DNA of 15,425 nucleotides, from assembly GCA_013375405.1 (NCBI GenBank), contig JABXJU010000096.1, forward strand, positions 1 through 15,425, written 5' to 3'. This document shows positions 1-6,857 of the stretch, one piece after another. The position numbers and the translations under genes were made by a program. This stretch comes from Candidatus Helarchaeota archaeon (lineage in GTDB: Archaea > Asgardarchaeota > Lokiarchaeia > Helarchaeales > HEL-GB-A). The notes beneath the pieces were generated by a model. It did no database searches, had not been told where the DNA came from, and worked only from the letters and a program-made list of their open reading frames with translations. The stretch's first letter is position 1; every line of letters starts with the position of its first letter.

Positions 1-349
1 GTACTATTGCATTCTTTCCATATATTTTTAGCTTTTTAAAAACATAATTTTCATTAACTGGAGTATATCCAATAAGATCTACACCAAGTTCTTTTGTTTT
101 CTTTTCAAAATTATTCCAAAATTCGGGTGAAGTTTCAGTTTTAGTATTTTTTTCATTCCCTAATTTGGTTTTAATAGCACGTTGAAATCCTTTAAAAGTA
201 CCACTTATATAATTCCCAAATTCTTTCGCAACTTCAGGATCTATTTTACGATCTGATTTTAAATTCATTTTAAAGAGTTCATGAGGCACTATAAATTCTA
301 GACCTGGATTTTTTCCTATATATGTAGGTTCTATTTCTATATCTGGCAA
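1..349 (-). CDS. Probable QueG / reductive-dehalogenase-like iron-sulfur protein, N-terminal part (cut by window edge)
   Basis: An open minus-strand frame runs from a TTG codon at 349 off the left edge, giving 116 codons. An in-frame TGA lies three codons upstream of the TTG (356-358) and GTGA sits about six bases before it, so TTG is the likely start; the first in-frame ATG is about 28 codons further in. The protein is hydrophilic at first, then reads EFWNNFEKKTKELGVDLIGY followed by TPVNENYVF and, near the edge, YGKNAIV. An 'ELGxDxxGxTPV...NAIV' pattern is typical of the N-terminal region of epoxyqueuosine-reductase-like and respiratory reductive-dehalogenase-like corrinoid/4Fe-4S proteins, where it precedes the cofactor-binding core. 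That core would lie outside the window, so no Fe-S cysteines can be checked. The family call is recognition from a short segment and is tentative; that the frame is coding is fairly safe. Confidence 0.5.
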   Translation of the reverse strand, partial: MPDIEIEPTYIGKNPGLEFIVPHELFKMNLKSDRKIDPEVAKEFGNYISGTFKGFQRAIKTKLGNEKNTKTETSPEFWNNFEKKTKELGVDLIGYTPVNENYVFKKLKIYGKNAIV

Positions 350-592
350 GGTTATTCACTTTAAATTTATAATAATAAAATTTAACTTATAATGGTTCTT
401 TTAAGAATTAATATTATTAGATTTAATAATAACTTTTTTGGTTATATAACATATTATGTAGTATTTATCCTTTCGGGAACTGTTTCAAGCTATAATTGCT
501 GGTGGATAAACTCTAAAATTTAATTTCTTTATTTTTAAATGAATTCAGGACACTCATCAAAAATTTAAGATGCTGTTTAGAGAAAAGTTAGA
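350..592. other. AT-rich divergent intergenic region
   Basis: This non-coding stretch separates the minus-strand partial gene from the plus-strand sulfatase maturase. It is very AT-rich, with several TATA-like words facing the minus gene (for example around 363-395, read on the minus strand as ATTATAAG and TTATAAAT). I see no convincing small gene, tRNA or strong hairpin. A short, weakly coding-like plus-strand segment around 470-510 has no start or SD and is probably chance. Confidence 0.4.
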
Positions 593-600
593 TTTATAAA
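593..600 (+). promoter_or_regulatory. TATA box of the sulfatase-maturase gene
   Basis: The octamer TTTATAAA lies about 50 bases before the ATG at 649. An archaeal TATA box places transcription start some 25 bases downstream, near 622-627, leaving a short leader that contains the weak SD CAGGTTA (634-640). The purine-rich AGAAAAG just upstream could act as a BRE. Assigned by pattern only. Confidence 0.5.
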
Positions 601-648
601 GGCAAATGTTAATAGAGCCTTAAACATGTGAAACAGGTTAATTTTTGA

Positions 649-1623
649 ATGAAATTGATTGAATTTCAATTGTTAATTAAACCAACATCGTATGATTGCA
701 ATTTAAACTGCGAGTATTGTTTTTATAAACGAGTGGAGCAAGTTTATCCGGATAATATGCGACCGCGAATGAGTGCGGAGGTACTTGAGGGGGTAATCCA
801 GAAATTTTTAAATTATAGATTTAGCACATCGGTGTTTTGTTGGCAGGGAGGAGAACCTACGCTAATGGGGTTAAATTTTTTTAAAAAGGTAATTCAATTA
901 CAACAGAAACATGGTAGTGGGGGGCAAAGAGTTGGCAATGTCCTTCAAACAAACGGGACATTGATTGATGAGACCTGGGCATCCTTTTTACGGGAGTATA
1001 ATTTTTTTGTAGGCGTGAGTCTTGATGGACCGGAAAAAATCCACAATCAGTTTAGAAAATCAACATGGCAAAAGGTAATGAATTGTGTGAAAATATTGCA
1101 AGAGAACAAAGTAGAATTTAATATTCTATGTGTAATTTCTTCTGCTAATGTCAATCGAGCGCAAGAATTATATCAATTCTTTCGGGAAAACGATCTTAAA
1201 TACTTACAATTTATTCCAGCGCTTGAATGTACAAAAGACAGAAAAATGGCCCCATATTCGCCTACATCCAAAGAATATGGAAAATTTTTATGTCAAATTT
1301 TTGATTTATGGAAAAAAGATGGATTTGAAAATGTCCATATTCGTATGTTTGAAGATATTCTTACCGCATATATGAGGCAATCGGAGCAATCATGCCCTTT
1401 TGGTGAGAACTGTTCTGATTATTTTGTAATTGAATGGAATGGTGATGTTTATCCATGTGATTTTTACGTGAAACCGGAGCTGAGACTTGGCAATGTACTC
1501 AATCATGAAGATTTTTCAGATTTTATGAAAACAAGAGTTGAAAAATTTAGCTATCGGAAAGCTGAATTGGGACCTATATGCGTGAAATGCCATTGGAAAA
1601 ATATCTGCCATGGGGTTGCCTGA
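649..1623 (+). CDS. Anaerobic sulfatase-maturating enzyme (radical SAM/SPASM), frameshifted before its last two cluster cysteines
   Basis: This enzyme would oxidise the active-site Cys of a sulfatase to C-alpha-formylglycine using S-adenosylmethionine and three [4Fe-4S] clusters in the cytoplasm. The radical SAM motif CX3CX2C is at residues 17, 21 and 24, followed by the GGEPTL glycine motif (67-72), QTNG (100-103) and SLDGP (124-128). SPASM-type cysteines follow at 249, 255, 270, 311, 314 and 320, with Asp271 directly after Cys270 as in the catalytic CD pair of characterised maturases. The spacing of these cysteines matches the Clostridium perfringens enzyme as I remember it. The frame then ends prematurely at 1621-1623 after CHGVA, where the family has CHGGC(P/L)KDR; the missing part continues in the next frame. 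The ATG follows an in-frame TGA (646-648), so no earlier start exists. The cognate sulfatase is the convergent neighbour. Confidence 0.9.
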   Translation: MKLIEFQLLIKPTSYDCNLNCEYCFYKRVEQVYPDNMRPRMSAEVLEGVIQKFLNYRFSTSVFCWQGGEPTLMGLNFFKKVIQLQQKHGSGGQRVGNVLQTNGTLIDETWASFLREYNFFVGVSLDGPEKIHNQFRKSTWQKVMNCVKILQENKVEFNILCVISSANVNRAQELYQFFRENDLKYLQFIPALECTKDRKMAPYSPTSKEYGKFLCQIFDLWKKDGFENVHIRMFEDILTAYMRQSEQSCPFGENCSDYFVIEWNGDVYPCDFYVKPELRLGNVLNHEDFSDFMKTRVEKFSYRKAELGPICVKCHWKNICHGVA

Positions 1624-1847
1624 AAGATCGAGATTTTTGTCAAAATAGAGATAAAAATAGAAGTTATTATTGTAACGCTTACAAGGAATTCTTTACCCAC
1701 TCATATAAGTGGTGTTACCGAACACAAGCAAAAATTCAACAGGAAAAAGGGATGACCCTTACTCCAACAATTAAAAAAATTAGAAGGAATGATAATTGCC
1801 CATGTGGATCTGGAGTAAAATATAAAAAATGTCATGGGAAAAATTAG
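1578..1847 (+). CDS. C-terminal part of the sulfatase maturase with a SEC-C zinc motif, in the -1 frame
   Basis: Although a formal ATG exists at 1578, the meaningful reading starts at the G run 1612-1615: adding one G turns CHGVA-stop into CHGGCLKDRDF and continues to 1847. This restores the last two auxiliary-cluster cysteines (324 and 342 of the repaired protein) and the typical YYCNAYKEFF helix, giving a 399-residue maturase. The last ~20 residues, RRNDNCPCGSGVKYKKCHG, form a SEC-C motif (CxCx8CH), a small zinc-binding tail found on SecA and on many unrelated proteins, including some maturases. Its role here is unknown; protein or partner binding is a guess. The stop TAG (1845-1847) overlaps the stop of the convergent sulfatase. 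As a stand-alone protein this segment makes no sense, so it should be merged with the preceding gene. Confidence 0.8.
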   Translation: MREMPLEKYLPWGCLKDRDFCQNRDKNRSYYCNAYKEFFTHSYKWCYRTQAKIQQEKGMTLTPTIKKIRRNDNCPCGSGVKYKKCHGKN

Positions 1848-3472
1848 GGTTTGTCTTTAAGCATCAGGCGTTTAAATTGTTCCGGGGGGGTCCCTTCTTT
1901 TTCCAAAACTTCAATCATTTTGCTAATCATTTTCTGTTCTAATTTGGCGGCTTCTGGAGTGCTTGCAAGGTTATTTTGAAAATTTGGGTCTTTTTTTCTA
2001 TCGAAGAGGTAGTTTTGTTTCCCGGCCCGCCCGCTTGCACTTCCTCCACCAAAAAAGAAAGCGCCTGGTACCGGAATTTTCCATTGAGGGATCTTCACAT
2101 CAGGAATGTAATGCCCCGATTCAATTTTCTTTACAAATCCGGCGACTAATTGTTCGGCGATATCGTAAGTTATTTTCAGACCAAAAAGCTCGGAAAAGCC
2201 ACTAATAACAGAAGGGGATAAAAACAGGGGGTATGCCGCTGTATAACAATATAAAGGTTTGCTCACATTAAACCCCCTGATATAAGTCGCATCCCATGTA
2301 GTTAAATTCACCCCAGCTCCAAAAATTCCATAAAGAACATGATCTCGTATAGTTTCTACTTCACCTTTAAGGATTGGAATTAATGACTTTCCATCGACAA
2401 ATATTTTATCATCAGTTTTACTGCCTAATGCATCTAATATAGTGGCTCGAATATCAACGATGGTCGAAAACGTCGTATTTATTCTTTTTTTTCCTTTTAC
2501 ATCCGGGTGATATATAATTAAAGGGATATTACTGACATCTTCAAAAATTGGATGCCCTTTGCCATATTGTTTAATTTTTTTATCGGGTTCTGCCAAGGCA
2601 TGCCCATGATCAGTAGTGACAATAACACACGTATTTTCCCATAAGTTGTATTGATCCATTTTGTCCCAGATTTTGCCGAGCCATTTATCAACCATTGTGA
2701 CTTTACCGCGATATTGGTTTCTAACGAATTCTAATTCTTCTTCTGAGGCTTGTTCAAAAAATGTATTCAGTGCTTTTTTAGATTGATAGGGAGGCCAACA
2801 CGTAAAATGTTCATTATAGGGGCCATACATGGACCGATACGGTTCGGGCACATACCAGGGTTCGTGAGGGTCAAAGCTTTCTACATGTAAGAAAAATTTT
2901 TTATGATGGTGATTCTTATCTAGCCAATCACACGCAGCTTGCATTACTTTTGGGGCATGGAAATCCTTTTCATCTTTAAAATGTTTAACATTTCTATAGT
3001 AGTGAGCCATTATTTGGACAGGCTTTCTCCATTTTAGAAATGCTTTTACCCAATTTGGAAAATCTTCCGGATCTTCAAGTGGTTCGCTACTTGCGGCATC
3101 AAATTCATGGCCCCGAACTAAATTGGTATAAGAATAGTTTTCGTGGTAGCCATGAACACCCGTTCCAGGTTCCCAGTAATGATAATGATCAGTGACCAAT
3201 GCAGTTACAGCACCTAAATTTCTTGCCTCAATTGGCAAAAGGCGATCAAAGGGTTCAACCGCCCCCCAAAATTTCCACAGAAACTCATTTTTTCGCCCAC
3301 AGAATAGTTCTCTTCTAGCAGGCATGCATGGTGCTGAGCCGATAAAGTGATGTGTGAAAACCACACCTTTTTCAGCGATTTTTTTAAGATTTGGAGTCTT
3401 CACAATTTGATTTCCATAAGGTTCAATGTAGGATCTATTTAAACTATCAAGAAGAATTAAAATAACATTCAT
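1844..3472 (-). CDS. Cys-type (formylglycine) sulfatase, cytoplasmic
   Basis: A type I sulfatase of the alkaline-phosphatase superfamily, 542 residues, hydrolysing a sulfate ester or a related phospho-/phosphonate ester. The maturation signature is C49-M-P-A-R53 followed by ELFCG, so Cys49 is the formylglycine precursor and the anaerobic maturase next door is the obvious modifying enzyme. Metal and sulfate ligands are visible: Asp9 in the first strand (ILLDS, with Ser10 in place of the usual second Asp), DPHEPW (201-206, His203), TTDHGH (286-291, Asp288-His289) and GKGHP (304-308). There is no signal peptide or membrane segment, so it should act inside the cell; the substrate cannot be told from sequence. 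The ATG is preceded by GGAGAT at a good distance. The gene overlaps the maturase stop by a few bases, tail to tail. Confidence 0.9.
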   Translation of the reverse strand: MNVILILLDSLNRSYIEPYGNQIVKTPNLKKIAEKGVVFTHHFIGSAPCMPARRELFCGRKNEFLWKFWGAVEPFDRLLPIEARNLGAVTALVTDHYHYWEPGTGVHGYHENYSYTNLVRGHEFDAASSEPLEDPEDFPNWVKAFLKWRKPVQIMAHYYRNVKHFKDEKDFHAPKVMQAACDWLDKNHHHKKFFLHVESFDPHEPWYVPEPYRSMYGPYNEHFTCWPPYQSKKALNTFFEQASEEELEFVRNQYRGKVTMVDKWLGKIWDKMDQYNLWENTCVIVTTDHGHALAEPDKKIKQYGKGHPIFEDVSNIPLIIYHPDVKGKKRINTTFSTIVDIRATILDALGSKTDDKIFVDGKSLIPILKGEVETIRDHVLYGIFGAGVNLTTWDATYIRGFNVSKPLYCYTAAYPLFLSPSVISGFSELFGLKITYDIAEQLVAGFVKKIESGHYIPDVKIPQWKIPVPGAFFFGGGSASGRAGKQNYLFDRKKDPNFQNNLASTPEAAKLEQKMISKMIEVLEKEGTPPEQFKRLMLKDKP

Positions 3473-3597
3473 TTCTTGAATATCTCCGACTTATGTGGAT
3501 TATACTGAGTTTTTATCTAATAAGGAAATTTATCTTTATAATCAATTCGCTTGCATTGATAAAAGTTGAATATGAAATATTTTTACACTCAATCGGT

Positions 3598-3726
3598 CTA
3601 AAGATATCGTTTCTTTTTCCAATGCGGATTATCGCTTGTATTTAAGTACCATCTTAGCAATTTTTCTTTTAAATCAGATTTTATTGTAATATAATTATTA
3701 TCATCTATTAGGTTAGGTAATTCCAT
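3598..3726 (-). pseudogene. C-terminal remnant of a second sulfatase (42 codons)
   Basis: A minus-strand ATG (3726) to TAG (3598) frame encodes a 42-residue peptide starting MELPNLIDD and ending in LKEKLLRWYLNTSDNPHW plus a basic tail. Many sulfatases end with a helix of just this kind (…ELxNLIDDxxYxxIKxxLKxxLLxWYLxTSD…), so this looks like the last part of a second sulfatase whose body is gone. A stop codon (TAA) immediately precedes the ATG and no good SD is present. It lies between the intact sulfatase and an unrelated gene, consistent with a former tandem sulfatase locus. It could instead be a genuine small protein; the sulfatase assignment is pattern recognition. Confidence 0.5.
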
Positions 3727-3748
3727 TTATGAACTAAAGACCTTGAAT

Positions 3749-3756
3749 AAAAAAAA
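3749..3756 (-). terminator. Oligo-T terminator after the 120-aa gene
   Basis: On the minus strand a run of eight T (plus-strand A8 at 3749-3756) lies about 20 bases beyond the stop of the 120-aa gene and is framed by a short AACCTT/AAGGTT pairing. Archaeal RNA polymerase terminates at such oligo-U tracts. It separates this gene from the sulfatase remnant. Confidence 0.5.
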
Positions 3757-3775
3757 GGTTAGAAATAATATAATT

Positions 3776-4138
3776 CTATTCAAATTTCATGGTCATTTCC
3801 TTAATTCTTCCCTGTAATAGGCCAAGAACTGTAAAGTAAACGGTTCCTTCGTATCTGTCATCAAAAAGTCCTCCGCTAAACGACTTTTTATCTCGGATTG
3901 CCAATGAAACCTTAATATCAACTTCTTTACCATCTATATGTTCATTTTTTACATCTACTTTCACTATTATCTCAGCGATTTCATGATCTTGATTCCCCGC
4001 AAACCGTAACTCATACCCTCGCAAAAAAGCGTAAGCTTTCGAGATATTGTCATCGAAAAAAACTTTGCGTTCTTCTGTAAGCATTTCTTTGGTTGATTTG
4101 CTTTCTAATTTTATAGATTCATTTTTTAATACTAGCAT
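3776..4138 (-). CDS. Hypothetical protein, 120 aa, beta-rich
   Basis: I do not recognise a family with confidence. The ATG at 4138 has AAGGACGGT about eight bases upstream, so the start is good. The first ~35 residues are charged and probably helical (KESTKEMLTEERKVFF-like region), followed by alternating hydrophobic strands: YAFLRGYELRFAG, EIAEIIVKVDVKNEHIDG, KEVDIKVSLAIRDK, YEGTVYFTVLGLL. The pattern 'residues of a strand, then DHEI, then a second strand, ending in a G-T-V-Y-F-T-V-L strand' is reminiscent of small beta-sandwich proteins such as H-type-lectin-like domains, but this is a fold impression only. No signal peptide, no cysteines, no membrane segment. It has its own divergent promoter region shared with the molybdoenzyme, and an oligo-T terminator behind it. 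Confidence 0.65.
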   Translation of the reverse strand: MLVLKNESIKLESKSTKEMLTEERKVFFDDNISKAYAFLRGYELRFAGNQDHEIAEIIVKVDVKNEHIDGKEVDIKVSLAIRDKKSFSGGLFDDRYEGTVYFTVLGLLQGRIKEMTMKFE

Positions 4139-4150
4139 ACATCTACCGTC

Positions 4151-4179
4151 CTTTCATGTTTCATAAATTCATATGAAAG
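4151..4179. repeat. Inverted repeat CTTTCAT-N15-ATGAAAG upstream of the 120-aa gene
   Basis: Two 7-base arms (4151-4157 and 4173-4179) are perfect inverted repeats separated by 15 bases. They sit 13-41 bases before the 120-aa gene start, about where its transcript would begin if the TATA-like GATATAATC (minus strand, about 4189-4197) is used. A repressor operator is possible; it may also be chance in AT-rich DNA. Confidence 0.3.
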
Positions 4180-4321
4180 TAGAATTGGATTATATCATTT
4201 AAAAAACTTCGCAACTTGGAAACCTAAGATACTGAAAGACAAATGGTTTATTAGTGAGCTTACGAAAAAATTGCTATGTACGATCACAGTCTTTTCTGCT
4301 TACAAATCTATTAATTTTAAG

Positions 4322-6538
4322 GTGATAAAAATAAAGAAAGATCCAGTAAGCGATTTCAGGAAATTCACATGTCCAACCTGTAATTCTGGATGTGGATTAC
4401 TCATTGAGGTTAAGAACAACAAGGTCCTGTCCATTAAACGAGACAAAGATCATCCACTCAGCAAAGGATATTTCTGCCCCAAAGGGATTGCTTGGAAGGA
4501 TGTGACCTATGATGAAGATCGCGTGCTGAGACCTTTGAAACGCATCAATGACACCTTTGTGACAATTTCATGGAAACGAGCTTTACACGAAATTGCGGAA
4601 AAACTAATGGAAATTCGTGGAAAATACTCGCCGCACTCCGTCGCATATTATATGGGCACGAATTCCCTTCACCATTATGCGCACAGCTTGTTTGCATCGG
4701 GATTCTTGGATGGATTGGGAAGCAAGAGCATGTATAACGCTGCTTCCGTCGATAATAACAATCACTTCGTTGCCCAATATTTCCTGTACGGTAGTCCCAT
4801 AGTCATGTCCATCCCCGATTTACAGCATACGGACCTTTTCATTATTCTTGGTTCAAATCCTGCAGTCACCCATTTGAGCTTAGCTACTTGTGCGAATGTT
4901 AATAAAGTTATGAAGGAGCTTCTGGAGCGTGGCGGTGAAATTTACGTTATCGATCCTCGAAAAAATAAGACCGCACAGCTTTATGCAGATGATACTGAAC
5001 ACTACATACCAATTGTTCCAAATACTGATATATTCCTTCTTCTATCAATGATCAATGTTATTTTACAAGAGAATTTGGCAGACCAGGAATTTCTAGCAGC
5101 CCATTGCACTAATTATAAATCATTAAAAGATTTTGTTACTGATTTCACGCCAGAACTTGCCGAAAAGATTTGTAAAATCCCCGCTGAAAAAATCTATGAT
5201 CTTACCCGTAAGTTTGTCAATACTAAACGCGCGTTAATTTATGGGCGAATGGGAATTTGCGGTTCGACCTTCAGCACGCTCAATGCTTGGGCCATTGAGG
5301 TATTAAATATTCTTGCGGGTAAATTAGATAGACCTGGAGGAAGAATTTTCGGAAAAAATATCGTTAATGTCGTTCAACTTGGGGGCCTTATTGGATTAGG
5401 TTCTTATGATAAGCGTCGCAGTCGTATTGGGAACTATCCTGAAGTTATAGGCGCCCTTCCTTTGGGAACGTTAGCAAGAGAAATTTTAGCAGGAAACGTC
5501 CGCGCCCTAATTATTTCAGCTGGAAATCCGATATTAAGTTCTCCGAACTCGAATGAATTTAAAGAGGCTCTACAAAAATTAGAGCTCTGCGTGATCCTCG
5601 ATTTTTATATAAATGAAACTGCATCAGCTGCCGCGGATTACATCCTTCCAGTTAGAACGGTCTTGGAAAATCCTAATTTTCATGCAATATTTAACCTCAA
5701 TTATCAACTCGTCCCACATATCGAATACGATGAGGCGGTGATAACACCTGATAAATACGGCCCGAAGGCTGAATGGGAAATTCTATTGAGTTTGATCAGA
5801 TTGATGAACCTAACAGCGTTCAACAATACACTTTTTGATAGCATCATAAAAATTTACCGATTTGTAAAGAAAAAATTCAATCCAGCGATATTAATTAGGC
5901 TCTTATTGTTCCTAGGCCAAATTCTTCAAGGCCGATTTCCATACCTGTCCTCCAACGCATTCACTCTGAAAAAAATTATGAAAGAACGAACGATCTTGCT
6001 TAATAAAAATGAGTATGGTGTACTCAAGAAATATTTGCAGACTAAAAACAAGAAAATTCCTATCTTAAATCCTCAAATTGAGGAACAAATACAACTATGC
6101 AAATCTGAACTCAACTTAAGGACCGCCAATAACCCTAAATATAAACTACAAGACAACGAATTCTTCGTAATCGGGCGGAGACTTCTTAAAACTTCAAACT
6201 CCTGGTTACATAACGTGAAAACTCTATGGCCGAAAAAAGATGAACCAAAACTCTGGATAAACACTCATGATGCACAACGCTTGAATTTAATTAACGATGA
6301 TGTGGTCATTCTCGAAAATGAACTTGGCTTGGTAAAGGTCCCTATTTCATTAACAGATAATATTATGACAGGGGTTGTCTGCTACCCTCATGGGTGGGGT
6401 CACAAGAATCCCAAGCTCTCTTTTGCTAATAAACACCCTGGTGATAACATTAACAAGCTTACCAGTTCAAATGAATTGGACATATTATCTGGGATGCCAT
6501 TGCTGAATGGCTACAAAGTTAGGCTTTTCAAGCCGTGA
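4322..6538 (+). CDS. Molybdopterin (Mo/W-bisPGD) oxidoreductase, stand-alone catalytic subunit
   Basis: A cytoplasmic member of the DMSO-reductase/formate-dehydrogenase superfamily. Counting from the GTG at 4322 (738 aa), Cys17, Cys20, Cys24 and Cys52 form the CX2CX3CX27C [4Fe-4S] site, followed by the CPKG motif and the usual MopB domains; SWKRAL and the LGSNP region (bis-MGD binding) follow. Where Cys or Sec would ligate the metal, the sequence reads YNAASVDNNN (Ser142, Asp144), placing it with the Ser/Asp-type branch rather than formate dehydrogenases. The C-terminal dinucleotide domain carries PHGWGH and a DILSGMPLLNG ending, typical of a poorly characterised bacterial/archaeal branch. 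No Tat signal and no Fe-S or membrane subunit adjoins it, so the electron partner is unknown. The start is uncertain: the frame is open to TTG 4271, while the SD-like AAGGTGAT (4319-4326) overlaps the GTG and points to a non-canonical ATA at 4331. Confidence 0.88.
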   Translation: MIKIKKDPVSDFRKFTCPTCNSGCGLLIEVKNNKVLSIKRDKDHPLSKGYFCPKGIAWKDVTYDEDRVLRPLKRINDTFVTISWKRALHEIAEKLMEIRGKYSPHSVAYYMGTNSLHHYAHSLFASGFLDGLGSKSMYNAASVDNNNHFVAQYFLYGSPIVMSIPDLQHTDLFIILGSNPAVTHLSLATCANVNKVMKELLERGGEIYVIDPRKNKTAQLYADDTEHYIPIVPNTDIFLLLSMINVILQENLADQEFLAAHCTNYKSLKDFVTDFTPELAEKICKIPAEKIYDLTRKFVNTKRALIYGRMGICGSTFSTLNAWAIEVLNILAGKLDRPGGRIFGKNIVNVVQLGGLIGLGSYDKRRSRIGNYPEVIGALPLGTLAREILAGNVRALIISAGNPILSSPNSNEFKEALQKLELCVILDFYINETASAAADYILPVRTVLENPNFHAIFNLNYQLVPHIEYDEAVITPDKYGPKAEWEILLSLIRLMNLTAFNNTLFDSIIKIYRFVKKKFNPAILIRLLLFLGQILQGRFPYLSSNAFTLKKIMKERTILLNKNEYGVLKKYLQTKNKKIPILNPQIEEQIQLCKSELNLRTANNPKYKLQDNEFFVIGRRLLKTSNSWLHNVKTLWPKKDEPKLWINTHDAQRLNLINDDVVILENELGLVKVPISLTDNIMTGVVCYPHGWGHKNPKLSFANKHPGDNINKLTSSNELDILSGMPLLNGYKVRLFKP

Positions 6539-6563
6539 GACTGCAAATCCATACTTGCTTGAT

Positions 6564-6749
6564 TTAAACACGACTTTCCTGAGGATTGACTTGTGCCTCA
6601 AGTGAAATAGTGGGGCATTTTTTCAATAATCCGTGATTTTTTAAAAAGACATAGGGAAGTTGATGATAGTTGCAATAATGGTGCAAAGTCATTTGGCCGA
6701 GCTGAATTTCACGAACATAATGGGGACATTCTATACATTTTCTTAGCAT
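6564..6749 (-). CDS. Small Cys/His-rich (putative zinc-binding) protein, 61 aa
   Basis: A short protein beginning MLRKCIECPHYV, with Cys5, Cys8, Cys26 and Cys45 plus His10, His23, His24 and His29 in the pattern CxxCPHY…HHYCNYHxLPY…KKCP. This arrangement suggests a zinc (or Fe-S) site, like the many small archaeal 'CxxCxxY…C…C' proteins; no named family is recognised. The ATG is preceded by AGGTCA at about eight bases, a TATA-like TTTATAATT lies about 55 bases upstream on the minus strand, and an 11-bp inverted repeat sits between box and gene. It is convergent with the molybdoenzyme (25 bases between stops), so it is not co-transcribed with it. Confidence 0.7.
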   Translation of the reverse strand: MLRKCIECPHYVREIQLGQMTLHHYCNYHQLPYVFLKNHGLLKKCPTISLEAQVNPQESRV

Positions 6750-6760
6750 ATTCTTGACCT

Positions 6761-6794
6761 AACTAAAGTATTCCAATCATGCCATACTTTAGTT
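6761..6794. repeat. Perfect 11-bp inverted repeat at the promoter of the 61-aa gene
   Basis: AACTAAAGTAT (6761-6771) and ATACTTTAGTT (6784-6794) are exact reverse complements with a 12-base spacer. The repeat lies 12-45 bases upstream of the minus-strand 61-aa gene, just downstream of a TATA-like element at about 6799-6807, so it would cover the predicted transcription start. That position suits a repressor operator better than a terminator, because no oligo-T follows on the minus-strand side and no gene ends just before it on the plus strand. Confidence 0.5.
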
Positions 6795-6857
6795 TGAAAA
6801 AAATTATAAAAAGTAAACATGCTTTGAGAACGTTTGCAATAGTTATAAAAATAATCT

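Noticed and set aside
1606..1623. Programmed -1 frameshift as the explanation for the split maturase
   Set aside because: The site does not fit an X-XXY-YYZ slippery heptamer and no downstream hairpin is evident; a missing G in a homopolymer is simpler.
4138..4170. Ten-codon minus-strand frame (MKHERTVDVC) overlapping the start of the 120-aa gene
   Set aside because: It contains the SD of the gene itself and is too short to support as a leader peptide without conservation.
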